From assembly GCA_013362725.1 (NCBI GenBank), contig JABFVP010000096.1, forward strand, positions 1 through 5,319: a DNA stretch of 5,319 bases, read 5' to 3'. The notes under the pieces are model-generated. The model saw nothing but the letters and a program-made list of their open reading frames with translations. It was not told where the DNA came from and did not search any database. Shown in pieces: positions 1-5,234 of this stretch (positions are counted from its first letter, which is position 1; each line of letters begins with the position of its first letter). This DNA is from Cupriavidus sp. (lineage in GTDB: Bacteria; Pseudomonadota; Gammaproteobacteria; Burkholderiales; Burkholderiaceae). A program made the translations under genes and the position numbers.

Positions 1-21
1 GGGTTGGATCCCCGACGGTTT

Positions 22-145
22 GCTCCCCTCTCCCGCCTGCGGGAGAGGGGCCGGGGGAGAGGGCAGGCGGTGGTGAGGGCGACAACGCCCGTTGATGCAC
101 CGGCCCTCTCCCCCAACCCCGCTCCCGCGCGCGGGAGAGGGGAGG
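22..145. repeat. REP/BIME-like pair of inverted palindromic units upstream of proA
   Basis: Two palindromic units face each other. The left unit is a perfect 12-bp stem, CCCCTCTCCCGC (25-36) and GCGGGAGAGGGG (39-50), with a 2-base loop. The right unit is the 16-bp palindrome CTCCCGCGCGCGGGAG (122-137). The units are also mutually inverted: 23-36 is the exact complement of 131-144, and 53-64 (GGGGGAGAGGGC) is the exact complement of 103-114. A small GGCGACAACGCC-type hairpin (77-90) sits at the centre. The whole block could therefore fold either as two local hairpins or as one long cruciform. Such CCCTCTCCC/GGGAGAGGG palindromes are a familiar class of dispersed intergenic repeat in GC-rich proteobacteria; that it is repeated elsewhere in this genome is inferred. 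It carries no gene of its own. Confidence 0.8.
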
Positions 146-181
146 AACACACACAGACGGCCAATCCCCAGGGCCACAGAC

Positions 182-1462
182 ATGACCGAGTTCGACCTCA
201 ACCAATACATGGACCGCGTCGGCCGCCAGGCCCGCGCCGCGTCGCGCGCGATGGCGCGTGCCTCCACCGCCGACAAGAACCGCGCGCTGCTGACCATTGC
301 CGCGGCGATCCGCCGCGATGCCGACAAGCTCAAGGCCGTCAACGCCCGCGACGTCGAGCGCGCCCGCGCGAACGGCCAGGACGCCGCCTTCGTCGACCGC
401 CTGACGCTGTCGGACAAGGCCATCGACACCATGGCCGCGGGCCTGGAGCAGATCGCCGCGCTGGCCGACCCGATCGGCGAGATCTCGAACATGAAGTTCC
501 GCCCGACCGGCATCCAGGTGGGCCAGATGCGCGTGCCGCTGGGCGTGATCGGCATCATTTACGAGTCGCGCCCCAACGTGACCATCGACGCCGCCGCGCT
601 GTGCCTGAAGTCGGGCAACGCCACCATCCTGCGCGGCGGGTCCGAGGCGATCGAATCCAACACCGCGCTGGCCGCGCTGGTGGCCGAGGGCCTGTCCGCG
701 GCCGGCCTGCCGTCCGAGGCGGTGCAGGTGATCGAGACCACCGACCGCGCCGCGGTCGGCAGGCTGATCACCATGACCGAGCACGTCGACGTGATCGTGC
801 CGCGCGGCGGCAAGAGCCTGATCGCGCGGCTGATGGAAGAGGCGCGGGTGCCGATGATCAAGCACCTGGACGGCATCTGCCACGTCTATATCGATGCCGG
901 GGCCGACCTCGACAAGGCCGTGCGCGTCTGCGACAACGCCAAGACCCAGCGCTACGCGCCGTGCAACACCATGGAGACGCTGCTGGTGTCGCGGGACATC
1001 GCCGCCGCCGCGCTGCCGCCGCTGTGCCGCATCTACCAGCAGAAGGGCGTCGAGCTGCGCGTGTGCCCGGCCACCCGCGCCACGCTGGAAGCCGCCGGCT
1101 TCAGCGGCCTGGTCGATGCCACCGAGGAGGACTGGCGCCTGGAATACCTGGCCCCGATCCTGGCCATCAAGACCGTCGCCGGCCTGGATGAAGCGATCGC
1201 GCATATCAACGAATACGGCTCCCACCATACCGACTCGATCATCACCGAGGACTACTCGGCGGGCATGCGCTTTATCCGCGAGGTCGATTCGGCCAGCGTG
1301 ATGATCAATGCCTCGACCCGCTTTGCCGATGGCTTCGAGTACGGCCTGGGCGCGGAGATCGGCATTTCCAACGACAAGCTGCATGCGCGCGGGCCGGTCG
1401 GGCTGGAAGGGCTGACCTCGCTCAAGTACGTGGTGTTCGGGCACGGCGAGATCCGCGCCTGA
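182..1462 (+). CDS. proA: Gamma-glutamyl phosphate reductase (glutamate-5-semialdehyde dehydrogenase)
   Basis: This cytoplasmic enzyme carries out the second step of proline biosynthesis: NADPH-dependent reduction of gamma-glutamyl phosphate, made by ProB, to glutamate 5-semialdehyde. The 426-residue product has the usual ProA length and is collinear with the family. The catalytic cysteine is C261 in PCNTMETLL. The family signature falls at residues 332-353 (V-x5-A-I-A-H-I...YGSHHTDSI), and the C-terminal GPVGLEGLTSLKY is typical of the aldehyde dehydrogenase-fold ProA group. Residues 126-134 (IYESRPNVT) match the conserved cofactor-side segment. The ATG at 182 (MTEFDLNQYM) is chosen because the in-frame ATG at 92 lies inside the REP-like repeat and would add 30 low-complexity Pro/Arg residues. 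No good Shine-Dalgarno sequence stands just before 182; the purine-rich GGGGAGGA at 139-146 is about 35 bases away. ProB is not in the window. Confidence 0.97.
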   Translation: MTEFDLNQYMDRVGRQARAASRAMARASTADKNRALLTIAAAIRRDADKLKAVNARDVERARANGQDAAFVDRLTLSDKAIDTMAAGLEQIAALADPIGEISNMKFRPTGIQVGQMRVPLGVIGIIYESRPNVTIDAAALCLKSGNATILRGGSEAIESNTALAALVAEGLSAAGLPSEAVQVIETTDRAAVGRLITMTEHVDVIVPRGGKSLIARLMEEARVPMIKHLDGICHVYIDAGADLDKAVRVCDNAKTQRYAPCNTMETLLVSRDIAAAALPPLCRIYQQKGVELRVCPATRATLEAAGFSGLVDATEEDWRLEYLAPILAIKTVAGLDEAIAHINEYGSHHTDSIITEDYSAGMRFIREVDSASVMINASTRFADGFEYGLGAEIGISNDKLHARGPVGLEGLTSLKYVVFGHGEIRA

Positions 1463-1512
1463 AGCTGGCCCGCCAACAACAATAACCGCCGCAAGCCAAG
1501 TTCTGTCCGCCG

Positions 1513-1935
1513 ATGCTCTGGGTCAAAGCGCTGCATATCGTCTTCGTCGTTTCGTGGTTCGCCGGCCTGTTCTACCTGCCGCGCATCTTCGTCAACCTGG
1601 CGATGGAAACCGATGCCGCCAGCACGCAGCGCCTGCTGCTGATGGCGCGCAAGCTGTTCCGCTTCATGACCATGCTGGCGGTGCCGGCGCTGGTGTTCGG
1701 GCTGTGGCTGTACCTGGGCTACGGCATCGGCCGCGGCGCAGGGCAGGGGTGGATGCATGCCAAGCTGGCGCTGGTGCTGGTGCTGATCGGCTACCACCAC
1801 GGCTGCGGCGTGCTGCTGCGCAAGTTCGAGGCAGGGCGCAACGCGCGCTCGCACAAGTTCTATCGCTGGTTCAACGAGCTGCCGGTGCTGGTGCTGCTGG
1901 CGGTGGTGATCCTGGTCGTGGTCAAGCCGTTCTGA
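1513..1935 (+). CDS. hemJ: HemJ-type protoporphyrinogen IX oxidase (CopD-like membrane protein)
   Basis: A 140-residue inner-membrane protein with four predicted helices, at roughly residues 5-27, 50-70, 83-101 and 122-138. The family (UPF0093/HemJ, often auto-annotated as CopD) oxidises protoporphyrinogen IX to protoporphyrin IX, the penultimate step of heme synthesis, in bacteria lacking HemG and HemY. Family hallmarks are the N-terminal KALHIVFVVSWFAGLFYLPR with H8, the WMHAKL segment (H82, K84), the GYHH pair (H95, H96), and the FYRWFNELP segment just before the last helix, followed by a VVVKPF end. H8 and the other conserved histidines are plausible heme or porphyrin ligands by analogy with studied HemJ proteins. 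The gene starts 50 bases after proA on the same strand and is probably co-transcribed with it. No clear ribosome binding site precedes the ATG. A generic CopD-family annotation is the main alternative. Confidence 0.85.
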   Translation: MLWVKALHIVFVVSWFAGLFYLPRIFVNLAMETDAASTQRLLLMARKLFRFMTMLAVPALVFGLWLYLGYGIGRGAGQGWMHAKLALVLVLIGYHHGCGVLLRKFEAGRNARSHKFYRWFNELPVLVLLAVVILVVVKPF

Positions 1936-1989
1936 GGCTGGCCGCGTTTCGCGTTTATTTCGCCTTTACATGGCTGCCTATTCCGTCGC

Positions 1990-1994
1990 GGAAA
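1990..1994 (+). promoter_or_regulatory. Ribosome binding site that favours the start at 2000
   Basis: GGAAA lies 5 bases before the ATG at 2000. The other in-frame ATG, at 1970, is preceded by pyrimidine-rich sequence (TTTCGCCTTTAC) with no purine tract, so this site decides for the shorter protein. The 1936-1989 stretch before it is more AT-rich than its surroundings, but I found no convincing -10/-35 pair in it. Confidence 0.5.
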
Positions 1995-1999
1995 CCAAA

Positions 2000-2605
2000 A
2001 TGAGCAAGCTGATCGACTACTACCTGACGCCGCAATCGCCGTACGTCTACATGGGCCATGCCCGTTTCAGCGACATCGCCGCGCGCCACGGCGCGCAGGT
2101 GAGCCTGAAGCCGTGTGACATGGGCAAGGTGTTCTCGGTCTCCGGCGGGCTGCCGCTGGCGCAGCGCCCGCCGCAGCGGCAGGCGTACCGGCTGGTCGAG
2201 CTCAGGCGCTGGAGCGCGTTCCTGAACATTCCGCTGAACATCGAGCCGACGTTCTTCCCGGTGTCCGGCGACGCCGCCAGCAAGCTGATCATTGCCGCGC
2301 AACTGGCGCACGGCACCGCGCGCGCGATGGCACTGACCGGCGCAATAGGCGCGGCGGTGTGGGCACAGCAGCGCAATATCGCCGACGCCGCCACGCTGGC
2401 GCAGATCGCCGACGAGGCCGGCCTCGATGGCGCCGGCCTGCTCAAGGCCAGCGAGGCCCAGTCGGTGCAGGCCGCCTATGCCCAGAACACGCAGGAGGCG
2501 ATCTCGGCCGGCGTGTTCGGCGCGCCGTGGTACGTGTTCGACGGCGAGCCGTTCTGGGGCCAGGACCGCCTCGATTTTCTCGACCGCGCACTGGCCGCGG
2601 GCTGA
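2000..2605 (+). CDS. DsbA-fold 2-hydroxychromene-2-carboxylate isomerase / kappa-class GST-like protein
   Basis: The 201-residue product belongs to the thioredoxin-fold family that includes NahD (2-hydroxychromene-2-carboxylate isomerase, glutathione-dependent, naphthalene pathway) and kappa-class glutathione transferases. The N-terminal strand and active-site turn are IDYYLTPQSPYVYMGH, with S13-P14 where DsbA has its CxxC, so a dithiol oxidase role is excluded. The only cysteine near it is C39. A helical insert fills about residues 95-165. The C-terminal block 171-194 (GVFGAPWYVF...FWGQDRLDFL) carries the cis-proline P176 that contacts glutathione in this fold and the family-typical GQDRL. 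No aromatic-degradation genes are nearby, so naphthalene catabolism is not supported; a glutathione-dependent isomerase or transferase of unknown substrate is the safer reading. It follows hemJ by 64 bases on the same strand and is closed by the terminator at 2627. Confidence 0.85.
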   Translation: MSKLIDYYLTPQSPYVYMGHARFSDIAARHGAQVSLKPCDMGKVFSVSGGLPLAQRPPQRQAYRLVELRRWSAFLNIPLNIEPTFFPVSGDAASKLIIAAQLAHGTARAMALTGAIGAAVWAQQRNIADAATLAQIADEAGLDGAGLLKASEAQSVQAAYAQNTQEAISAGVFGAPWYVFDGEPFWGQDRLDFLDRALAAG

Positions 2606-2626
2606 CCTAAGCTACCGATACATCCC

Positions 2627-2653
2627 CGTCCGCCACGGCGGACGTTTTTGTTT
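2627..2653 (+). terminator. Rho-independent terminator after the proA-hemJ-isomerase run
   Basis: A perfect 8-bp stem, CGTCCGCC (2627-2634) and GGCGGACG (2637-2644), is followed directly by TTTTTGTTT (2645-2653). In practice it would form a 7-bp stem with a CACG tetraloop. It lies 22 bases after the isomerase stop. It is the clearest intrinsic terminator in the window. The Shine-Dalgarno sequence of the next gene begins only 3 bases after the T-tract. Confidence 0.88.
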
Positions 2654-2655
2654 GC

Positions 2656-2660
2656 AGGAA
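2656..2660 (+). promoter_or_regulatory. Ribosome binding site of the RlmL-like methyltransferase
   Basis: AGGAA sits 8 bases before the ATG at 2669. It fixes that start over the in-frame TTG at 2648, which lies inside the terminator T-tract. No recognisable promoter is seen between the upstream stop (2605) and this site. Confidence 0.7.
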
Positions 2661-2668
2661 TCCCTCTC

Positions 2669-3922
2669 ATGACCCAAGCCTTCTTTGCCCCTTGCCCGCG
2701 CGGCCTGGAGAGCGCGCTCGCCGAAGAGCTGCGCGAGATCGCAGCGATGCCGGGCATGGCCGCGCTGGCGCCGTTTTCGGTGCACCAGGAAGTGCCGGGT
2801 GGCGTCAATTTCTCGGGCGAGATGGCCGCCGCCTATGCGGTCAACCTGCATTCGCGCATTGCCAGCCGGGTGTTGCTGCGCGTGGCCGCGCGCGGCTACC
2901 GGCACGAGGACGACATCTACACGCTGGCGCGCGGAGTGCGCTGGGAGCAGTGGTTCTCACCCGACGAGTCGCTGCGCGTGGACATTACGTCGCACAAGTC
3001 GCCGCTGCGCAGCCTCAATTTCACCGCGCTGCGGGTCAAGGATGGCGTCTGCGATGCCATGCGCGAGCGGCTGGGCGCACGGCCGAGCGTCGACACCGTC
3101 AGCCCGGATGTCCGCATCTACGCCCACCTGACCGAGCGCGACTGCACGCTGTATCTCGACACCAGCGGCGAGCCGCTGTTCAAGCGCGGCTGGCGTACCG
3201 AGAAGGGCGAGGCCCCGCTGAAGGAAAACCTGGCGGCCGGCATCCTGCGCCTGGCGGGCTGGGTGCCGGGCCAGACTTTCCGGCCCTTTTACGACCCGAT
3301 GTGCGGTAGCGGCACCTTCCTGGTCGAGGCCGCGCAGGTGGCGCTGGGGATCGCGCCGGGCGGCAGCCGCAGCTTTGCCTTCGAATGGCTCAAGGGCATG
3401 GACACCAAGGCCTGGCAGAAGCTGAAGTCGGACGCGCAGCGCGCGCGCATGCTGGCCTCGGCCGATGAGCTGCAGGTGGTCGGTTCCGACATCTCCACCG
3501 ACATGCTGGCGATCACGCGTGCCAACTGGGAACGCGCTGGCCTGCCGGGCGAGGCGCGCACCAAGCAGGTCGACGCGCGCTTCGTGCAGCCGCCGTTTGA
3601 CGAGCCGGGCCTGCTGCTGATGAATCCGCCGTATGGCGAGCGTATCGCGGTGCGCGGACAGCGCCGCGCGCCGGAAGACGAACAGCCGCGCGATGAGGTC
3701 GAAGAGGCCGCCGCCAACCAGTTTGCCAGCGCCTTTGCCACCACCCTGAAGCAGCATTTCGCGGGCTGGCAGGCGTGGGTGTTCACCGGCGACCTGGGCT
3801 TTCCGCGCCGGCTGCGGCTGAAGGAATCGCGCCGCACGCCGCTTTACAACGGCAATATCGAGTGCCGGCTGTTCCGCTTCGACATGGTGCGCGCCGCCAA
3901 TCGCGCGCCGCAGGCTGACTGA
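2669..3922 (+). CDS. RlmL-like THUMP-domain 23S rRNA guanine-N2 methyltransferase
   Basis: The 417-residue protein matches the N-terminal (RlmL/YcbY) half of E. coli RlmKL, which makes m2G2445 in 23S rRNA. A THUMP-type RNA-binding region covers about residues 50-165, ending in the conserved LYLDTSGEPLFKRGWR stretch. A class I SAM-dependent methyltransferase domain follows: motif I DPMCGSGTFLVEAA (209-222), the acidic ribose-binding loop VGSDIS (271-276), VDAR (301-304), and the catalytic NPPYGER (319-325) typical of exocyclic N-methyltransferases on guanine. The C-terminal LYNGNIECRLFRF (392-404) is a strong RlmL hallmark. The RlmK domain is absent, as expected outside gammaproteobacteria. 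A charged low-complexity segment (about 328-346, rich in R, E, D) follows the NPPY motif. The target base is inferred from the family. The gene is convergent with the response regulator downstream. Confidence 0.92.
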   Translation: MTQAFFAPCPRGLESALAEELREIAAMPGMAALAPFSVHQEVPGGVNFSGEMAAAYAVNLHSRIASRVLLRVAARGYRHEDDIYTLARGVRWEQWFSPDESLRVDITSHKSPLRSLNFTALRVKDGVCDAMRERLGARPSVDTVSPDVRIYAHLTERDCTLYLDTSGEPLFKRGWRTEKGEAPLKENLAAGILRLAGWVPGQTFRPFYDPMCGSGTFLVEAAQVALGIAPGGSRSFAFEWLKGMDTKAWQKLKSDAQRARMLASADELQVVGSDISTDMLAITRANWERAGLPGEARTKQVDARFVQPPFDEPGLLLMNPPYGERIAVRGQRRAPEDEQPRDEVEEAAANQFASAFATTLKQHFAGWQAWVFTGDLGFPRRLRLKESRRTPLYNGNIECRLFRFDMVRAANRAPQAD

Positions 3923-3931
3923 CCCGGCCGC

Positions 3932-3967
3932 GCACCGGTGCTGTGGCGTCAGGGGCGCTTGCGCCCC
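3932..3967. other. GC-rich palindromes at the convergent gene ends
   Basis: The 26-base gap between the two converging stops contains the perfect 10-bp palindrome GCACCGGTGC (3932-3941). Next to it, overlapping the last codons of the response regulator, is a 7-bp stem GGGGCGC/GCGCCCC (3952-3958 and 3961-3967) with a TT loop. Neither is followed by a T-tract on either strand, so these are at best weak or Rho-assisted transcript ends. They could also stabilise the 3' ends of both mRNAs. Confidence 0.4.
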
Positions 3968-4995
3968 GTCAGTGCGTCCGGGTTGCGGCTGAAGTCCGCC
4001 AGGAAGCTCTGCAGGCTGACCACCGGCTCCTGCAGCAGGTGGCGCGGCAGGTCGAACAGCGCGTAGAAGAATTCTTCCCTGCCTTCGCAGCGCTCGGCTG
4101 GCAGGCAGTATTGTTCCCAATCGACGCAGGCCGGCGTGTACATGCCGTTGCCGGGCCAGAAGAAGGGCACCAGCCTGCCTTCGCGCAGGCCTTCGATCAG
4201 CGCCGCGGGGGCATCGTAGGCCTCGGCCGACTCCACCTGCGTCATCAGCCCGGCGCGGGTCTCGATCACCATCAGCGTGGCGTGTCCTTGCGCGGTCAGC
4301 AGCAGGATGCCGGCGGGATTGGGGTACAGGTAGTACTCGACGAAGCCGTAGCGCGCGGTCAGCTGGCGCACGCGCTCGGTCATGGCCGGATCGGACAGGA
4401 ACGAGAACGAATGCCGCGTCAGCAGCTCGCGCAGCGTGCGCGACAGCGTGGCGAAATACGCCTGCTGCATCGCCTCGATTTCCTGGTCGAGCCGCTCCAC
4501 CATATTGCTGTCGTGCTTTTTCACATAGCGGTCGATCAGCCCGTGGTTGAAGCCCTGCACCGCGATGCTTTCATCGGCGGTGCCGGTCAGCAGGATGGTC
4601 TTGCACGGCAGGTCCTGCAGCGCCTGGCAGAATTCCAGGCCGTCCATCTGCGGCATCGAATAGTCGACCACCACCACGCCGGGCTGCAGGAAGCGGTTGA
4701 CGTCGTGGATCTGGCGGTAGATGCGGTCGATGTCGAGCTGGACCGTGCGGCGCTCGGTCAGGAAGGTCAGGTCGTCGTGGGTCACGCGCACCGGCAGGAA
4801 GCCCGGGAAGCGGGTGGCGTAGGCTTCGCGGATCCACTGCAGCGCCTCGCGCGGATCGGTGAAGGTGATCACCCCGCGCGCGGCATCCATCTGGAACGCC
4901 AGGCTGTCGATGAAGGACTTGCTGTCATCCACAAGGACAGTCAGGACGGGGTGATGGAAGACCGACAGATTCCTGTCGTGCGGATTGAAGGTCAT
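3949..4995 (-). CDS. Response regulator with an insertion-bearing receiver domain and a novel output domain
   Basis: A 348-residue cytoplasmic protein. The receiver domain runs from about residue 16 to 170, with the acidic pair D23-D24 (VLVDDS), the predicted phospho-acceptor D111 (VVVVDYSMPQMDG), the conserved T137 (ILLTGTAD) and K159 (YVKK). The spacing from the acidic pair to D111 is about 87 residues, where about 45 is normal. Roughly 45 extra residues, partly helical, are therefore inserted between the second helix and the third strand (about 60-104). A long helix (162-195) leads to an output region (200-348) containing GFVEYYLYPNPAGILLL and WPGNGMYTP. I recognise no HTH, GGDEF, EAL or HD-GYP motif there. 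From memory the Legionella LqsR regulator also has a late phospho-acceptor and an unusual output domain, so kinship is possible but unproven. The ATG at 4995 (MTFNPHDRNL) is preferred because upstream residues to 5190 are Arg/Pro/Cys-rich read-through of the promoter region. No strong Shine-Dalgarno sequence precedes it. No cognate kinase is visible. Confidence 0.85.
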   Translation of the reverse strand: MTFNPHDRNLSVFHHPVLTVLVDDSKSFIDSLAFQMDAARGVITFTDPREALQWIREAYATRFPGFLPVRVTHDDLTFLTERRTVQLDIDRIYRQIHDVNRFLQPGVVVVDYSMPQMDGLEFCQALQDLPCKTILLTGTADESIAVQGFNHGLIDRYVKKHDSNMVERLDQEIEAMQQAYFATLSRTLRELLTRHSFSFLSDPAMTERVRQLTARYGFVEYYLYPNPAGILLLTAQGHATLMVIETRAGLMTQVESAEAYDAPAALIEGLREGRLVPFFWPGNGMYTPACVDWEQYCLPAERCEGREEFFYALFDLPRHLLQEPVVSLQSFLADFSRNPDALTGRKRP

Positions 4996-5062
4996 GGAGC
5001 GGCGGGCAGGAGTTGGCACAGGCGTGGCGCAAGTGGCAAGCCAGCGTGCGTATTCGCAGGCC

Positions 5063-5090
5063 AGTATAGCGCGCCACGGCTGCCTTGCAA
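5063..5090 (-). promoter_or_regulatory. Sigma-70-like promoter of the response regulator gene
   Basis: Read on the - strand, TTGCAA (5085-5090) lies 16 bases before TATACT (5063-5068). The -10 box matches the consensus at 5 of 6 positions and the -35 at 4 of 6. Transcription would begin near 5056, giving a leader of about 60 bases before the ATG at 4995. This is one of the few AT-containing hexamers in an otherwise very GC-rich gap and is correctly placed between the pntB terminator and the gene. Confidence 0.6.
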
Positions 5091-5094
5091 GGCA
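5081..5094. promoter_or_regulatory. Perfect 14-bp palindrome overlapping the -35 box (candidate operator)
   Basis: TGCCTTGCAAGGCA is a perfect 14-bp dyad. Its central TTGCAA is the -35 hexamer of the predicted promoter. A dimeric regulator bound here would cover the polymerase contact, which suits a repressor or an autoregulator. The identity of the binding protein is not visible from the sequence. Confidence 0.5.
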
Positions 5095-5128
5095 CGCCTG
5101 GCGGGCAGGGCCGCTTGCGGTTGGGCAG

Positions 5129-5143
5129 CAAGGGCGGCCCTTG
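5129..5143. other. 15-base quasi-palindrome in the pntB-response regulator gap
   Basis: CAAGGGC-G-GCCCTTG is a 7-bp inverted repeat around one central base, placed about 35 bases upstream of the -35 palindrome. Part of it also pairs with AGGGCCGC at 5107-5114. It has no following T-tract, so it is not an evident terminator. It may be an upstream protein-binding site or simply GC-rich background. Confidence 0.3.
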
Positions 5144-5189
5144 TTCCGGCAGGGCCGGCGGGCCAGGGCGGTGAATCGCTCCGTAACCA

Positions 5190-5216
5190 CGAAAGCCCGC
5201 GCCCGGGGGCGCGGGC
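5190..5216 (-). terminator. Probable intrinsic terminator of pntB
   Basis: GCCCGCGCCC (5195-5204) pairs exactly with GGGCGCGGGC (5207-5216), a 10-bp very stable stem. On the - strand it is followed by TTTCG, so the U-tract is short. It begins 18 bases after the pntB stop, the right place and strand for a terminator separating pntB from the response regulator. The weak U-tract leaves some read-through possible. Confidence 0.65.
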
Positions 5217-5234
5217 CGCAGCGACAGTGCAGCC

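Noticed and set aside
92..181. N-terminal extension of proA to the ATG at 92
   Set aside because: The extra residues are encoded by the palindromic repeat, and ProA proteins normally begin close to MTEFDLNQYM.
4..1191. A 395-codon open frame on the + strand overlapping proA
   Set aside because: It is an Arg/Pro/Gly-rich shadow of proA in another frame, with no recognisable domain, and it starts inside the REP-like region.
1970..1999. Upstream ATG at 1970 for the isomerase
   Set aside because: No purine-rich ribosome binding site precedes it, while the ATG at 2000 has GGAAA 5 bases upstream and begins directly at the thioredoxin-fold first strand.
2602..2626. A promoter for the methyltransferase in the isomerase-terminator gap
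   Set aside because: CTGACC at 2602 loosely resembles a -35, but no acceptable -10 lies 16-18 bases downstream.
3952..3967. Bidirectional intrinsic terminator between the convergent genes
   Set aside because: The 7-bp GC stem has no T-tract on either strand and overlaps coding sequence, so it is reported only as a palindrome.
2957..4120. A 387-codon - strand open frame antisense to the methyltransferase
   Set aside because: It overlaps the THUMP/methyltransferase gene and the end of the response regulator, is Arg/Ala/Gln-rich, and has no motif; a composition artefact.
4996..5190. N-terminal extension of the response regulator to an ATG at 5190
   Set aside because: The added 65 residues are Arg/Pro/Cys-rich and unlike a receiver N-terminus, and they would run through the predicted promoter and palindrome.
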